From contig NZ_CP099993.1 of the NCBI RefSeq assembly GCF_024138125.1, forward strand, positions 62,001 through 126,000: a stretch of 64,000 nucleotides of DNA, written 5' to 3'. The notes under the pieces were generated by a model that made no database searches, was not told the origin of the DNA, and saw only the letters and a list, made by a program, of their open reading frames with translations. Below are positions 51,457-59,273 of this stretch, in pieces. Source of the stretch: Halorussus salilacus. Its GTDB lineage: Archaea; Halobacteriota; Halobacteria; Halobacteriales; Haladaptataceae. A program made the position numbers and the translations under genes. The first letter of the stretch is position 1, and each line of letters begins with the position of its first letter.

Positions 51457-52590
51457 ATGAGCGATTCCGGCGTCCGACTGCACAACGGCGTTCGGGGGGC
51501 CTCCTCCGGAGTCGTCGAGTACGGACTCCTCGCCGCCCTCCTGGTGGCGCTGGCGGTGTCCCAACACCTCCTCTCCGGACTCGCGCGGGCCGTCGCCGAC
51601 CTGCATCCGTACCGCATCGACGCGCAGGTGTTCGGAACCGCGGTCTACGCCGTGGTCGGGGGAACGGTCGCCGGAATCGGGTACCTCGCGTACCGCGAGT
51701 CGCGCGAGGAACCGCGCCTCGACTCCGACGAACGGATTCGGGTCGCGCTGGCGTGCGGGCTGTTGTTCGTGGTCGGTGTCTACACCGCGCTCGGGGCCGC
51801 CGACGCGAGCGCCGTCGCGCCCGGTCGGTACCTGCTCGGGCCGCTTCTGGTCTCGGTCGCGGGGATGGGACTGCCCGCGGTCGCGTACCTCCGCGTGTGG
51901 GGCGACCGACTCCGGTTCGAACCGCCGGACCGGTCCACGCTCCCGACGGTGGCGGGCGCGGTCCTGATACCGCTACTGCTCGCAGTGGCGCTGTGGGCGG
52001 TCGCCCGGTTCGCTCCCGGATTCCCGTCGAGTTGGCTCCTCGGCCCGGAGTACGCGGGGTCGGCGCCGGGCTGGGCGGTCGTCTCGCGCGCGGCGGTCGG
52101 GTCGGCGTTCGGCGCGTTCGGGACCGCGGTCACCTTTCACGGCGCGGTTCAAGAGACCCTCCGCGACCACGCCGGGCCGACCGCAGCGGTCGCTGGCGTG
52201 ACGGTCCTCGTCGCGGTCTACCGCGTGGCGTTCGCGCGGTTGCCCCGGGTCGAGGGCGTGGCCGCGCTGGGTGGCGTGGTCGTCGCGGGTGCGCTCGTCG
52301 CGGCGGTCGCCGCGCTCGCGGTCGGCGTCTGGCGGGCGCTCGGCGAGCGTATCGTGAACGGCGGTCTCACCGCCGCGGCCGGATTCGGAATCGTCGCGGT
52401 CGTGCTCCTGCTCGGCGGGGCGGGACTCGCGCTCGAATCGCCGGGCGGGGCGTTCGTCGGCTACGCGCTCGGCCACGCGGTCACCGTGGGGGTCGCTGCG
52501 GTCGCCTACGAGCGCACCCGCTCGGTCTGGGTTCCGGTCGCCGCGCTCGCATCGTTCTCGGCGGCGTTCGAAGTCGCGGCGTCCCTGTGA
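51457..52590 (+). CDS. Polytopic membrane protein, degenerate CPBP-like
   Basis: 377-aa membrane protein with about nine or ten hydrophobic helices. The segment FHGAVQETLRDHAGP, followed later by YALGHAVTVGVAAVAYERTRSVWVPVAALASF, follows the order of the CPBP (Abi) intramembrane protease family (motifs 1 and 3/4). However the EExxxR glutamates of motif 1 are not in place, so it is probably a non-catalytic relative. Converges with a small gene across a 21-bp-arm hairpin. Confidence 0.75.
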   Translation: MSDSGVRLHNGVRGASSGVVEYGLLAALLVALAVSQHLLSGLARAVADLHPYRIDAQVFGTAVYAVVGGTVAGIGYLAYRESREEPRLDSDERIRVALACGLLFVVGVYTALGAADASAVAPGRYLLGPLLVSVAGMGLPAVAYLRVWGDRLRFEPPDRSTLPTVAGAVLIPLLLAVALWAVARFAPGFPSSWLLGPEYAGSAPGWAVVSRAAVGSAFGAFGTAVTFHGAVQETLRDHAGPTAAVAGVTVLVAVYRVAFARLPRVEGVAALGGVVVAGALVAAVAALAVGVWRALGERIVNGGLTAAAGFGIVAVVLLLGGAGLALESPGGAFVGYALGHAVTVGVAAVAYERTRSVWVPVAALASFSAAFEVAASL

Positions 52591-52601
52591 GGGTCCGACG
52601 A

Positions 52602-52645
52602 CCCGGCGACTCGGCGGCCCGCGGGCGGGCCGCCGAGTCGCCGGG
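52602..52645. terminator. 21-bp-arm hairpin between convergent genes
   Basis: Arms 52602-52622 and 52625-52645 with two bases between. It fills nearly all of the 60-bp gap between two converging genes, so it may serve both. Confidence 0.65.
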
Positions 52646-52650
52646 CGTCG

Positions 52651-52962
52651 CTACGCCTCGCCCAATCCCCAGTCGTCGTCGCTGACGCGCTCGGTCAGTA
52701 GCTCCCGGTCGCCGTCGGCGAGCAGGCGGAACGCGAACCCGCCGTCGTCGCGCGCCACGTCCAGATTGAGCGTGGTCACGTCGGCAGTGGTCTGCCTGCG
52801 GCGCTCGTCGGAGTCGCCCTCCCCGCGGGGGGCGAGTCCGTGGTCGCGGTAGTCGATGTACACCGACTCCTCGATGGTCCCGCCGTCGTTGTACACGTCC
52901 CCGGTGATTCCCGCTCGCTCGTCGCCCTCGCTCACGACGAGCGTGTACGTCACCATCGACAT
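52651..52962 (-). CDS. Small acidic haloarchaeal protein
   Basis: 103-aa protein starting MSMVTYTLVVSEGDERAG. It has alternating beta-type segments (VYIDYRDHGL, TTLNLDVARDDGGFAFRLLADG) and the end DDWGLGEA. No known domain. Composition and placement beside a hairpin support it as real; the start could be the second Met. Function unknown. Confidence 0.6.
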   Translation of the reverse strand: MSMVTYTLVVSEGDERAGITGDVYNDGGTIEESVYIDYRDHGLAPRGEGDSDERRRQTTADVTTLNLDVARDDGGFAFRLLADGDRELLTERVSDDDWGLGEA

Positions 52963-53066
52963 GGGCCACGATTGGTCGGCGAGTCGGTTGAGTCTGTGGG
53001 CCGGTCTCGCGGCGTCGGCGACGAGCTGGGACTCGATTCGTCGTCGAACGGTTGGGGAGCGCCGAC

Positions 53067-54128
53067 CTACGCTCGGTGGTACGGCTCGCGCGCGATGGTC
53101 TCGCGGACGTCGCCCACCGTCTCGCGGTCGGAGTCACCGGCGAGCGCGCCGATGACCGCGTGGACCTCCTCGCGCGAGACCTTGATGCTGGCGTCCCGGA
53201 CCGCGTCGCGCGGTCGGTCGCGGACCTCCCGGAGGGTGCCGACCGCGAGCAGGTAGGGGATGGCCCACGCCGAGAGCGTGTTGCCGCCCTCCAGCGGGAC
53301 CGATTCGAGGTACGTCTGGGAGTCGCCGAGGTAGCTCCGCGCGCGGTCGGCGGTCCGGCGCACGACCGCCGCGACCCCCGCCTCGTTCTCGGGGGCGGTC
53401 ACCTTCTCGGGCGAGACGCCCTCCGACCGCAACCACGTCGCGGGCAGGTAGACGTTGTTCTCCTCGCGGTAGTCGTCGCGGACGTCCTTGGCGATGTTCA
53501 CCAGCTGGAGCAGGCGACCGAACGACTCGGCGCACTCGTAGAGGCGGCGCTCGCCGACGCCCTCGACGCCGTTCCGGGTGGCGAGGTTGGTGATGAGTTC
53601 GCCGACGGTCCCGGCGACGTAGTGGCAGTACTCCTCGAGTTCGTCGATGGTCTGGATGCGCAGGCCCCCCTCGTCGGCGTAGCGCTCGACGAACAGCCCC
53701 ATCCCGGAGACGAGTTCGCGGACCGGCCCGCGGACGGCCTCCCGGACGTCGGTCGGCTGGGCGTCGAACGCCCGGAACACCCTGTCGGCCTCCGCGACGA
53801 CCCGCCAGTCGTCGTCGCGCTCCTCGGGCGCGGGAAGCCACGGCTCGACCTCCTCCAAGAACGTCTCGATGGTCGTCGGGTCGTCGGGGTCGAGCACCCG
53901 GTCGTACAGTTCCAGCAGTCGCACCTGCTCGTCGGCGGGAATGTGCCCGGCGTCCTCGACGGTGTCCGGGACGCGACACAGGAGATACCCCACGCAGATG
54001 GCCGACTTCATCGGCTCTTCCAACACGTCGATAGTGATCGCGAACGTTCGGGAGACGCCGCGGACGGCCCGGAAACACCAGTCCATCTCGGCGTCCGCCG
54101 TACGCTCGCTGGGCGGCTCCGTATCCAT
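53067..54128 (-). CDS. Squalene/phytoene synthase family protein
   Basis: 353-aa trans-isoprenyl condensing enzyme, likely squalene synthase. First Asp-rich region VPDTVEDAGH and second LQLVNIAKDVRDDYREEN are both intact. The VSRTFAITI segment near the N-terminus is typical of squalene synthases. Would condense two farnesyl diphosphates for squalene or bacterioruberin-related lipids. ATG 54128 (MDTEPPSER) is chosen; the frame extends to 54212 without family support. Confidence 0.9.
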   Translation of the reverse strand: MDTEPPSERTADAEMDWCFRAVRGVSRTFAITIDVLEEPMKSAICVGYLLCRVPDTVEDAGHIPADEQVRLLELYDRVLDPDDPTTIETFLEEVEPWLPAPEERDDDWRVVAEADRVFRAFDAQPTDVREAVRGPVRELVSGMGLFVERYADEGGLRIQTIDELEEYCHYVAGTVGELITNLATRNGVEGVGERRLYECAESFGRLLQLVNIAKDVRDDYREENNVYLPATWLRSEGVSPEKVTAPENEAGVAAVVRRTADRARSYLGDSQTYLESVPLEGGNTLSAWAIPYLLAVGTLREVRDRPRDAVRDASIKVSREEVHAVIGALAGDSDRETVGDVRETIAREPYHRA

Positions 54129-54259
54129 TGACTTTCGCACCCTTAGTGCTGAACACAGAAAAACTTGAGCAAAGCAGACGGCTCGAACCGCCGTGGCCGG
54201 GGCGTCCGACACCCGTTCGGGCCGAACGCTTATTCGCGTCGGCCCGCTCTAGCCCACAC

Positions 54260-54499
54260 ATGATTCCGACCCCGAAGGACGCCGCGAAGGTGCTCGCTGG
54301 CAGACCCCTCGACGTTCGCAGGGACAGGCTCAACGTCGTGTCGTTGCTGGCGCAGGCCGCCATCGCGTTCCGGAACGGCAACCCCCAGAAGGCGTTCCTC
54401 TACCTCGGCGCGGCCAGCGTCGCGCCGCGGTACCCGGGGCTGTCGTGGGCGGTGCAGGGCGCGGTCGCGGCCAACGACGTTCGCAAACGGCTGATGTAG
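54260..54499 (+). CDS. Small conserved haloarchaeal protein
   Basis: 79-aa basic-to-neutral protein starting MIPTPKDAAKVLAGRPLDV. The helical middle LNVVSLLAQAAIAFRNGNPQKAFLYLGAASVA may associate with membrane but is not a clear TM. Divergent from the squalene synthase gene, with a TATA-like cttattcg about 25-30 nt upstream. Function unknown. Confidence 0.65.
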   Translation: MIPTPKDAAKVLAGRPLDVRRDRLNVVSLLAQAAIAFRNGNPQKAFLYLGAASVAPRYPGLSWAVQGAVAANDVRKRLM

Positions 54500-54530
54500 G
54501 CGGAAAGCCGACGCTACTGGCGACTCGCGG

Positions 54531-54620
54531 CCGGTGACACGGACCACGGGAGTCGGCCGGTGACACACTCCACCGAGAATCGCCCGGTGACACACTCCAC
54601 CGAGAATCGCCCGGTGACAT
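54531..54620. repeat. 27-bp tandem repeat array
   Basis: Two perfect 27-bp units (54557-54583 and 54584-54610; ccggtgacacactccaccga plus seven more bases), a degenerate unit before and a partial one after. Non-coding on present evidence. Confidence 0.85.
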
Positions 54621-54740
54621 TAACCCCGGGGTGGGACTGAAAGGGGCCGCCCGCTCGCGGCCGTAGGCCGTGGTCGTCTGACCGACCCCTATCCGCGGCG
54701 GGCGTTGCGGAGAGCCGCGGATATGTCGGTCAGCGACCGC

Positions 54741-54895
54741 GAGCGGGCGGGGGCTTTCGAGGCTGAATTCACGGTGACTGTTCCTCCGTGGCGTAGCGAG
54801 CGGGCGGGGGCTTTCGAGGCTGAATCCACAGTGACTGTTCCTCCGTGGCGTAGCGAGCGGGGGCTTTCGAGGCTGAATTCACGGTCACTTCCCCT
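54741..54895. repeat. 57-bp tandem repeat array upstream of acyl-CoA dehydrogenase 2
   Basis: Units at 54741-54797 and 54798-54854 differ at a few bases only. A third, shortened by 4 bp and diverging at its end, starts at 54855. The array lies in the 494-bp gap 54500-54993, which holds no recognised gene. Confidence 0.88.
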
Positions 54896-54993
54896 CAGTT
54901 ACTCTCGAATTCACCATCACAAATCCGAAAAGTTCCCGAGAGGGTTCGACGCGAAGGGAAAACTACAGGGCGCGTCCGGCGCAACTTTTGCCC

Positions 54994-56136
54994 ATGGACT
55001 TCAGCCTCTCGACCGAGCAGTCCCAGATACGCGACATGGTCGCGGAGTTCGCCGACGAGGAGATCAAGCCCCGCGCCGAGGAGATAGACGAGTCCGACGA
55101 GTTCCCCGCCGACCTCGTCGACCAGATGGCCGACCTCGGCCTGATGGGGATGCCGTTCCCCGAGGAGTACGGCGGTGCGGGCCTCGATTACCACTCGTAC
55201 GCCATCGGGCTGGAGGAGATATCGCGGGGGTCGGGCGGGCTGGGAACCATCGTCGCGGCCCACACCAGCCTCGCGGGCAACATGCTCTACGAGTTCGGCG
55301 ACGAGGACCAGAAGCAGGAGTACCTCACGCCGCTGAACCGCGGGGAGGACATCGGCGCGTTCGCGCTCTCGGAGCCCGGCGCGGGGTCGGACGTGCCCGC
55401 GATGGAGACCACCGCGGAGAAGGACGGCGACGAGTACGTCCTGAACGGCAACAAGCTCTGGATTTCGAACGGCTCGGTCGCCGACACCGTCACGGTCTTC
55501 GCGAAGACCGACCCCGAAGCGGGCAACAGGGGCATCTCGTCGTTCGTCGTCCGGCCCGAGGAGGACGAGGGCTTCCACGTCGAGGGCACCGAGCACAAGC
55601 TCGGCGACAAGGGGTGTCCGACCGCGGAACTGCGGTTCGACGACATGCGAATTCCCGAAGAGCGCCTGCTCGGCGAGGAGGGCCGCGGGTTCGTCCACGC
55701 GCTCAAGACCCTCAACGGCGGGCGAATCACCATCGCGGCGCGCTCCATCGGCCTCGCGCGCGCGGCGCTGGAGGACTCGCTGGAGTACGCGCAGGACCGC
55801 GAACAGTTCGACCAGCCCATCTCGGAGTTCCAGACCATCCAGCACAAGCTGGCCGACATGGACACCAAGGTCCAGGCCGCCAAGATGCTGATGCACCGCG
55901 CCGCCGACCGCAAGATGCGCGGCGAGGACTTCATCAAGCACGCCGCCCAGGCCAAGCTCTACGCCTCCGAAATCAGTCGGGAGGTCGCGAACGAGGGCAT
56001 CCAGATCCACGGCGGCTACGGCTACACGACCGACTTCGACGTCGAGCGGTACTACCGGGACGCCAAGCTCAACGAGATCTACGAGGGGACCAGCGAGGTG
56101 CTTCGGAACACCATCGCGAACGAGCTGTTGGACTGA
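54994..56136 (+). CDS. Acyl-CoA dehydrogenase (second paralogue)
   Basis: 380-aa acyl-CoA dehydrogenase starting MDFSLSTEQSQIRDMV. Motifs: ALSEPGAGSDVPAMET, YVLNGNKLWISNGS, and the catalytic-base region LNEIYEGTSEVLRNTIA. Substrate is likely short- to medium-chain. It is clearly diverged from the copy at 30881 (for example EEYGGAGLDYHSYAIG against EEYGGLGGDQLMYALV). No operon partner; preceded by the repeat arrays. Confidence 0.93.
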   Translation: MDFSLSTEQSQIRDMVAEFADEEIKPRAEEIDESDEFPADLVDQMADLGLMGMPFPEEYGGAGLDYHSYAIGLEEISRGSGGLGTIVAAHTSLAGNMLYEFGDEDQKQEYLTPLNRGEDIGAFALSEPGAGSDVPAMETTAEKDGDEYVLNGNKLWISNGSVADTVTVFAKTDPEAGNRGISSFVVRPEEDEGFHVEGTEHKLGDKGCPTAELRFDDMRIPEERLLGEEGRGFVHALKTLNGGRITIAARSIGLARAALEDSLEYAQDREQFDQPISEFQTIQHKLADMDTKVQAAKMLMHRAADRKMRGEDFIKHAAQAKLYASEISREVANEGIQIHGGYGYTTDFDVERYYRDAKLNEIYEGTSEVLRNTIANELLD

Positions 56137-56163
56137 GGGCGGGTTCTCCTCGACCGACTCACG

Positions 56164-56445
56164 TCACTCGTCCCCCACCCTCCCGCGCAACCACTCGAAG
56201 TGCTCCTCGACCCGGCGCTCGCCCGGCTCGGTCAGCGCGTAGGCGTCGTGGATGCCCTCGGTGCGCTTCTCGACGAAACCCTGCTCGACGAGCGCATCCA
56301 TCGCGCCGTAGAACGACCGCGAGTCGATGCGAGAGTCGTAGTGGTCTTCGAGCGCGGTCCTGAGTCGCTGGCCGCGCAGCGGTCCCTCGTCGTACAGCAG
56401 GGCGCAGAGGTCGCGGCGTCGGCCGCTCTGGAGCCATCTGGTCAT
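56164..56445 (-). CDS. PadR-family transcriptional regulator
   Basis: 93-aa winged-helix regulator. MTRWLQSGRRRDLCALLYDEG leads to the conserved helices and SRSFYGAMDALVEQGFVEKR, then the wing HDAYALTEPGERRVEEHFEWL. It is the PadR DNA-binding part with only a short C-terminal helix. The frame stays open far upstream, but family length fixes the start at 56445. Could control the neighbouring acyl-CoA dehydrogenase (inference). Confidence 0.85.
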   Translation of the reverse strand: MTRWLQSGRRRDLCALLYDEGPLRGQRLRTALEDHYDSRIDSRSFYGAMDALVEQGFVEKRTEGIHDAYALTEPGERRVEEHFEWLRGRVGDE

Positions 56446-56531
56446 GCGAGGAACGTCCCGCCGCGAGAATACGACGTTTGCGCTTCGGGCGCGAAAAGAA
56501 GGTGGTTCGAGCGGGCGTTCGACCGCTCGGC

Positions 56532-56696
56532 TCAGGTGTTGTCTAGCATCCCGCGAACGTCGTCCTCGGACATCGACTTGTCGTGGACCGCTCGGGCGTG
56601 GATTTGGACGAAGTCGACCATCTCGTCCTCGTTCTCCGAGGTGATCTCGAAGTCGCAGTCCATTCCCTGCTCTCGGCAGGACATGTGCTTTGGCAT
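56532..56696 (-). CDS. DUF1059 domain protein
   Basis: 54-aa protein beginning MPKHMSCREQGMDCDFEITS with an HARAVHDKSMSEDD segment, the standard DUF1059 pattern. The two Cys and His residues suggest metal or redox sensitivity, but function is unknown. Located 86 nt upstream of the PadR gene on the same strand, so possibly co-transcribed. Confidence 0.85.
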   Translation of the reverse strand: MPKHMSCREQGMDCDFEITSENEDEMVDFVQIHARAVHDKSMSEDDVRGMLDNT

Positions 56697-56829
56697 TTGT
56701 TGTCAACCCCCAGTCCGAATGGCACGCCGGAGTGCATAAAGCTACCGTGGCCCTTCCCGGGGGGTCCGAGTCGCGACCCGACCGGAACGAATCGGTAGCT
56801 TCGACTGGCGGGGGTCCGAACCCCCAGCC

Positions 56830-57102
56830 ATGACCGAGAAGACCGCGGACGGAATCACCGCCCGTTACTTCGAGCGCGACGGCGAGCGCGTCCTCGCGTT
56901 CGACGGCCCGAGCGGAGCGACTGCGGCCGTCGCCCAGAACGTCGAGGGGTACGCGATGCTGAAGGTCCGGCCGACCGCCGACGGCGACGAACTCGAACGC
57001 TACTACGGGTTCGACATGGCGCTCGACCACGTCGGGGAACTCCTCGGGGTCGCGCCCGGCGACCTCCCGGTGCCCGACGAGGCCGCCGACATGGGGATGT
57101 GA
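56830..57102 (+). CDS. Small conserved haloarchaeal protein
   Basis: 90-aa protein. It has a beta-rich N-terminal part (GITARYFERDGERVLAFDGPSG) and a conserved GYAMLKVRPTADGDELERYYGFDMALDHVGELLGV, ending DEAADMGM. Well-behaved acidic composition and clear start. No function known. Confidence 0.75.
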   Translation: MTEKTADGITARYFERDGERVLAFDGPSGATAAVAQNVEGYAMLKVRPTADGDELERYYGFDMALDHVGELLGVAPGDLPVPDEAADMGM

Positions 57103-57124
57103 CCGTCTGAAGCCGCGAGGAGGG

Positions 57125-57508
57125 TCACGAGAGCATCTGTTCGGCTTCCTCTATCGAGTCGGCGGACATGCCCTCGTAGCCGACCTTCCGAGACCGGCGC
57201 TTGAACGCGTTCTCGACCACGGTACTCGTGTCCTCGTCGACGATGCGAACGACGCGGTCGACCCCGAGTTCCATCAATTCGGCCTGTGCTTCCTTGATGG
57301 CCTCCGCGGATTCGGGGTTCGGCGGTGAGAACCCCGAAAGGTCGTTGACGATGTCGAACCCCTCGCGGAGCCGTTCGGCCTCGGCGACCGCCTCGCGTGC
57401 GGCCGCTTGGAGCCGGTCTTCACCGAGCCTTCCGGTGAGTTCGAGATACAGTCGGTTCTCTTTCGGGTCGGCCGATACGTCGTAGGAGCCTGTTTTCAAA
57501 TCGTCCAC
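57125..57508 (-). CDS. STAS-like domain protein
   Basis: 127-aa protein. The order of beta and alpha elements is STAS/SpoIIAA-like: beta strands YDVSADPKENRLYLELTG, helix AAREAVAEAERLREGFDIVNDLSGF, a conserved NPESAEAIKEAQAELMELGVDRVVRIVDED, and a helix after YEGMSADS. Such proteins may regulate kinases or transporters. No kinase or anti-sigma partner is adjacent. Divergent from the ribbon-helix-helix gene with about 110 nt between starts. Confidence 0.75.
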   Translation of the reverse strand: MDDLKTGSYDVSADPKENRLYLELTGRLGEDRLQAAAREAVAEAERLREGFDIVNDLSGFSPPNPESAEAIKEAQAELMELGVDRVVRIVDEDTSTVVENAFKRRSRKVGYEGMSADSIEEAEQMLS

Positions 57509-57617
57509 GCGTACATATTATCCGACACACATAAACATATTGTGTATTACTAGTCGTGTAGGCGGGACCGACGACCGGAGGACAACATCTATCCGGCGGG
57601 CGACCCCATCTTCTTCC

Positions 57618-57827
57618 ATGACAGATTACACTACCGTCTCGATTCCGAAGGACCTCGCCGACCGCGTCGAGGAGACCATCGAGGGCACAAGCTTCTCGTC
57701 GACGAGCGACCTCGTCCGGTTCCTGCTCCGGAGCATCGTCATCCAGCACCAGAAGGAGGGCAAACTCACGGAGGCGGAGTTCGAGGAGATAACGGGTCAG
57801 CTCCGCGAACTCGGCTATCTGGAGTGA
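57618..57827 (+). CDS. Ribbon-helix-helix (CopG-like) regulator
   Basis: 69-aa DNA-binding protein: N-terminal beta strand YTTVSIPKDLADRVEE and helix-turn-helix SSTSDLVRFLLRSIV, the RHH layout, followed by a helical C-terminal tail (FEEITGQLRELGYLE). No toxin gene is next to it, so it is better read as a regulator than an antitoxin. Its stop is adjacent to that of the JAMM-like gene on the other strand. Confidence 0.83.
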   Translation: MTDYTTVSIPKDLADRVEETIEGTSFSSTSDLVRFLLRSIVIQHQKEGKLTEAEFEEITGQLRELGYLE

Positions 57828-58241
57828 TCAGACCAGCGACTCGCCGGGGGGTTCGGCGTCCAGCAACTCCAGGGGCTGGCGGCGACCCGACCGGTCGAAC
57901 GCCGCGACCGACGACTCGTCCCACGGCGGCACCGCGACCAGCATCGCCTCGTGGAGGTCGTCGGTCTTCGAGACGCCGAGGTCGCCCCTCGGGTGGGAGA
58001 TGAACCGGCCCTGAGTCTGTCCGGCGGGAATCGAGAGGTCGACCCCGAACACCGCGGTTATCGAGTTCCCGGCGTCGGGCGGGTAGAAGTGGGTGAACAC
58101 CGACGCATCCGACGGCGCGTCGGCCTCTCCGTGGAGTTCCGCGGCGGGGGTGACCGCCAGCGAGACGTTCAGCGCGTCCGGTTCGGCCTCCGCCGCGAGG
58201 TCGAGTAGCGCGGCCACCAGTCCCCGAGTCGCGTACACCAC
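57828..58241 (-). CDS. JAMM/MPN-like protein with altered metal site
   Basis: 137-aa single-domain protein. The segment ISHPRGDLGVSKTDD fits the JAMM order H-x-H-P-x6-S-x2-D except that the first His is Ile. A metal-binding Glu would be expected earlier; candidates lie in the N-terminal third (LAAEAEPDALNVS). A conserved beta-type middle (FYPPDAGNSITAVFGVDLSIPAGQ) fits an MPN fold. Probably a degenerate or non-catalytic relative of archaeal SAMP-deconjugating JAMM proteases. Confidence 0.65.
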   Translation of the reverse strand: MVYATRGLVAALLDLAAEAEPDALNVSLAVTPAAELHGEADAPSDASVFTHFYPPDAGNSITAVFGVDLSIPAGQTQGRFISHPRGDLGVSKTDDLHEAMLVAVPPWDESSVAAFDRSGRRQPLELLDAEPPGESLV

Positions 58242-58489
58242 GCCGAGCTATTGGGGCTTTCCGCGCTTAAGAGCATCGTCCCGTTCGAGCCGTAGACCTC
58301 CGCCGCGAGTCGAGCGCTCGATGCGGTCGCGTATCTCGACCGGTCCGACGTACTGCCGAACGAGAGCGTCACCGACGGCTCACCTCGTTCCGGCCGACGA
58401 GCTCTCGGACGGAAGGCATGTCCTGTCGTTTCCATCGCTTTCGCAAAAAATTATCGGCCATCGAGGGAGACGACTGGAGGGATATGAGG

Positions 58490-59167
58490 CTACACCGGTA
58501 AGAGCATCCGGAAGTTTCGAGCGAACAGGGTCGGCGCTCGGCGGCGTGCGCCGCCGAGCGCGTCGTCGAGCGCGCGGGCGGCGTCGTCGAGCGCGCCCGG
58601 TCCGTGGCCGACCAGCACCCGGTCGGGTCGCAGGCCCCGGAGCACAGACGGCGGGAAGAGTCGCATCATCGGGTGGACGCCGAGCCGCTCGTCGTCGGTG
58701 GTGAAGTAGGGCGCGTTGCCGACGCTCTCGGGTACGAGGAGCGTCCCCTCGTCTTCGTCGTAGAGCGCGCCCTCCTCCCAGCCGAAGCGGTCGAAGACCC
58801 TCAGCAGGCGGTAGTCGGTGCCGGGGAGCGTCTCGTCGAACCGCCGGACTTCCGCCGAGAGGTCGGGGGCGCGGTCGAACCACGCGGGGACGTAGACCGG
58901 CACGTCGTGGCGCTGTGCGAGTTCGTCGGCGTCCCGGTAGTGGCGGTTCAGCAGGACGACGACGCCCGCCACCTCGCCGAACTCCGCGAACAGGTCGTCG
59001 ACGCCGGGGGCGTCGACGGGGTCGACGACCCACACCTCGTCGTCGACCGCGAGGGCGTGACTCGCCCGCAACATCGCTTCGTCCGGGTGGGCGATCCAGC
59101 CGACACCGCCTTCCCAGCGGTCGATCACGTCGTAGTCGGTCGCGGGTCGGGTCCGTTTCATCGGCAT
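58490..59167 (-). CDS. Metallo-beta-lactamase-fold-like protein
   Basis: 225-aa protein related by order of elements to MBL-fold hydrolases or the DUF4336-like group: HALAVDDEVWVVDPVDAPG, then VVVLLNRHYRDADELAQRH, in which NRHYRDAD takes the place of the HxHxDH motif, and VLVGHGPGALDD near the C-terminus. Some zinc ligands are changed, so activity is uncertain. Start at 59167 or at the next Met (59161). Confidence 0.75.
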   Translation of the reverse strand: MPMKRTRPATDYDVIDRWEGGVGWIAHPDEAMLRASHALAVDDEVWVVDPVDAPGVDDLFAEFGEVAGVVVLLNRHYRDADELAQRHDVPVYVPAWFDRAPDLSAEVRRFDETLPGTDYRLLRVFDRFGWEEGALYDEDEGTLLVPESVGNAPYFTTDDERLGVHPMMRLFPPSVLRGLRPDRVLVGHGPGALDDAARALDDALGGARRRAPTLFARNFRMLLPV

Positions 59168-59273
59168 GTCCGGACCTACGGACCCGACTCACAAAATGTT
59201 CGGGTTCGGAGGGGCGGGGTCTCGCCCTCTCTCGACCCCGGTTTTAAGCGCCGGGCGCGCGTAGCCGGGAGCG

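Noticed and set aside
54741..54895. 57-bp repeats considered as a CRISPR array
   Set aside because: Units are directly adjacent with no spacers, and no cas gene was recognised in the window.
54705..56363. 552-codon plus-strand frame running from the 57-bp repeats through the acyl-CoA dehydrogenase
   Set aside because: After the repeats it becomes an Arg-rich shadow of the dehydrogenase. The repeat part could be coding, but nothing supports it.
57618..57827. RHH gene as antitoxin of a toxin-antitoxin pair
   Set aside because: No toxin-like gene lies upstream or downstream on the same strand.
58169..58435. 88-codon minus-strand frame in the gap upstream of the JAMM-like gene
   Set aside because: It overlaps the JAMM-like gene 5' end and has Arg/Ser-rich shadow composition.
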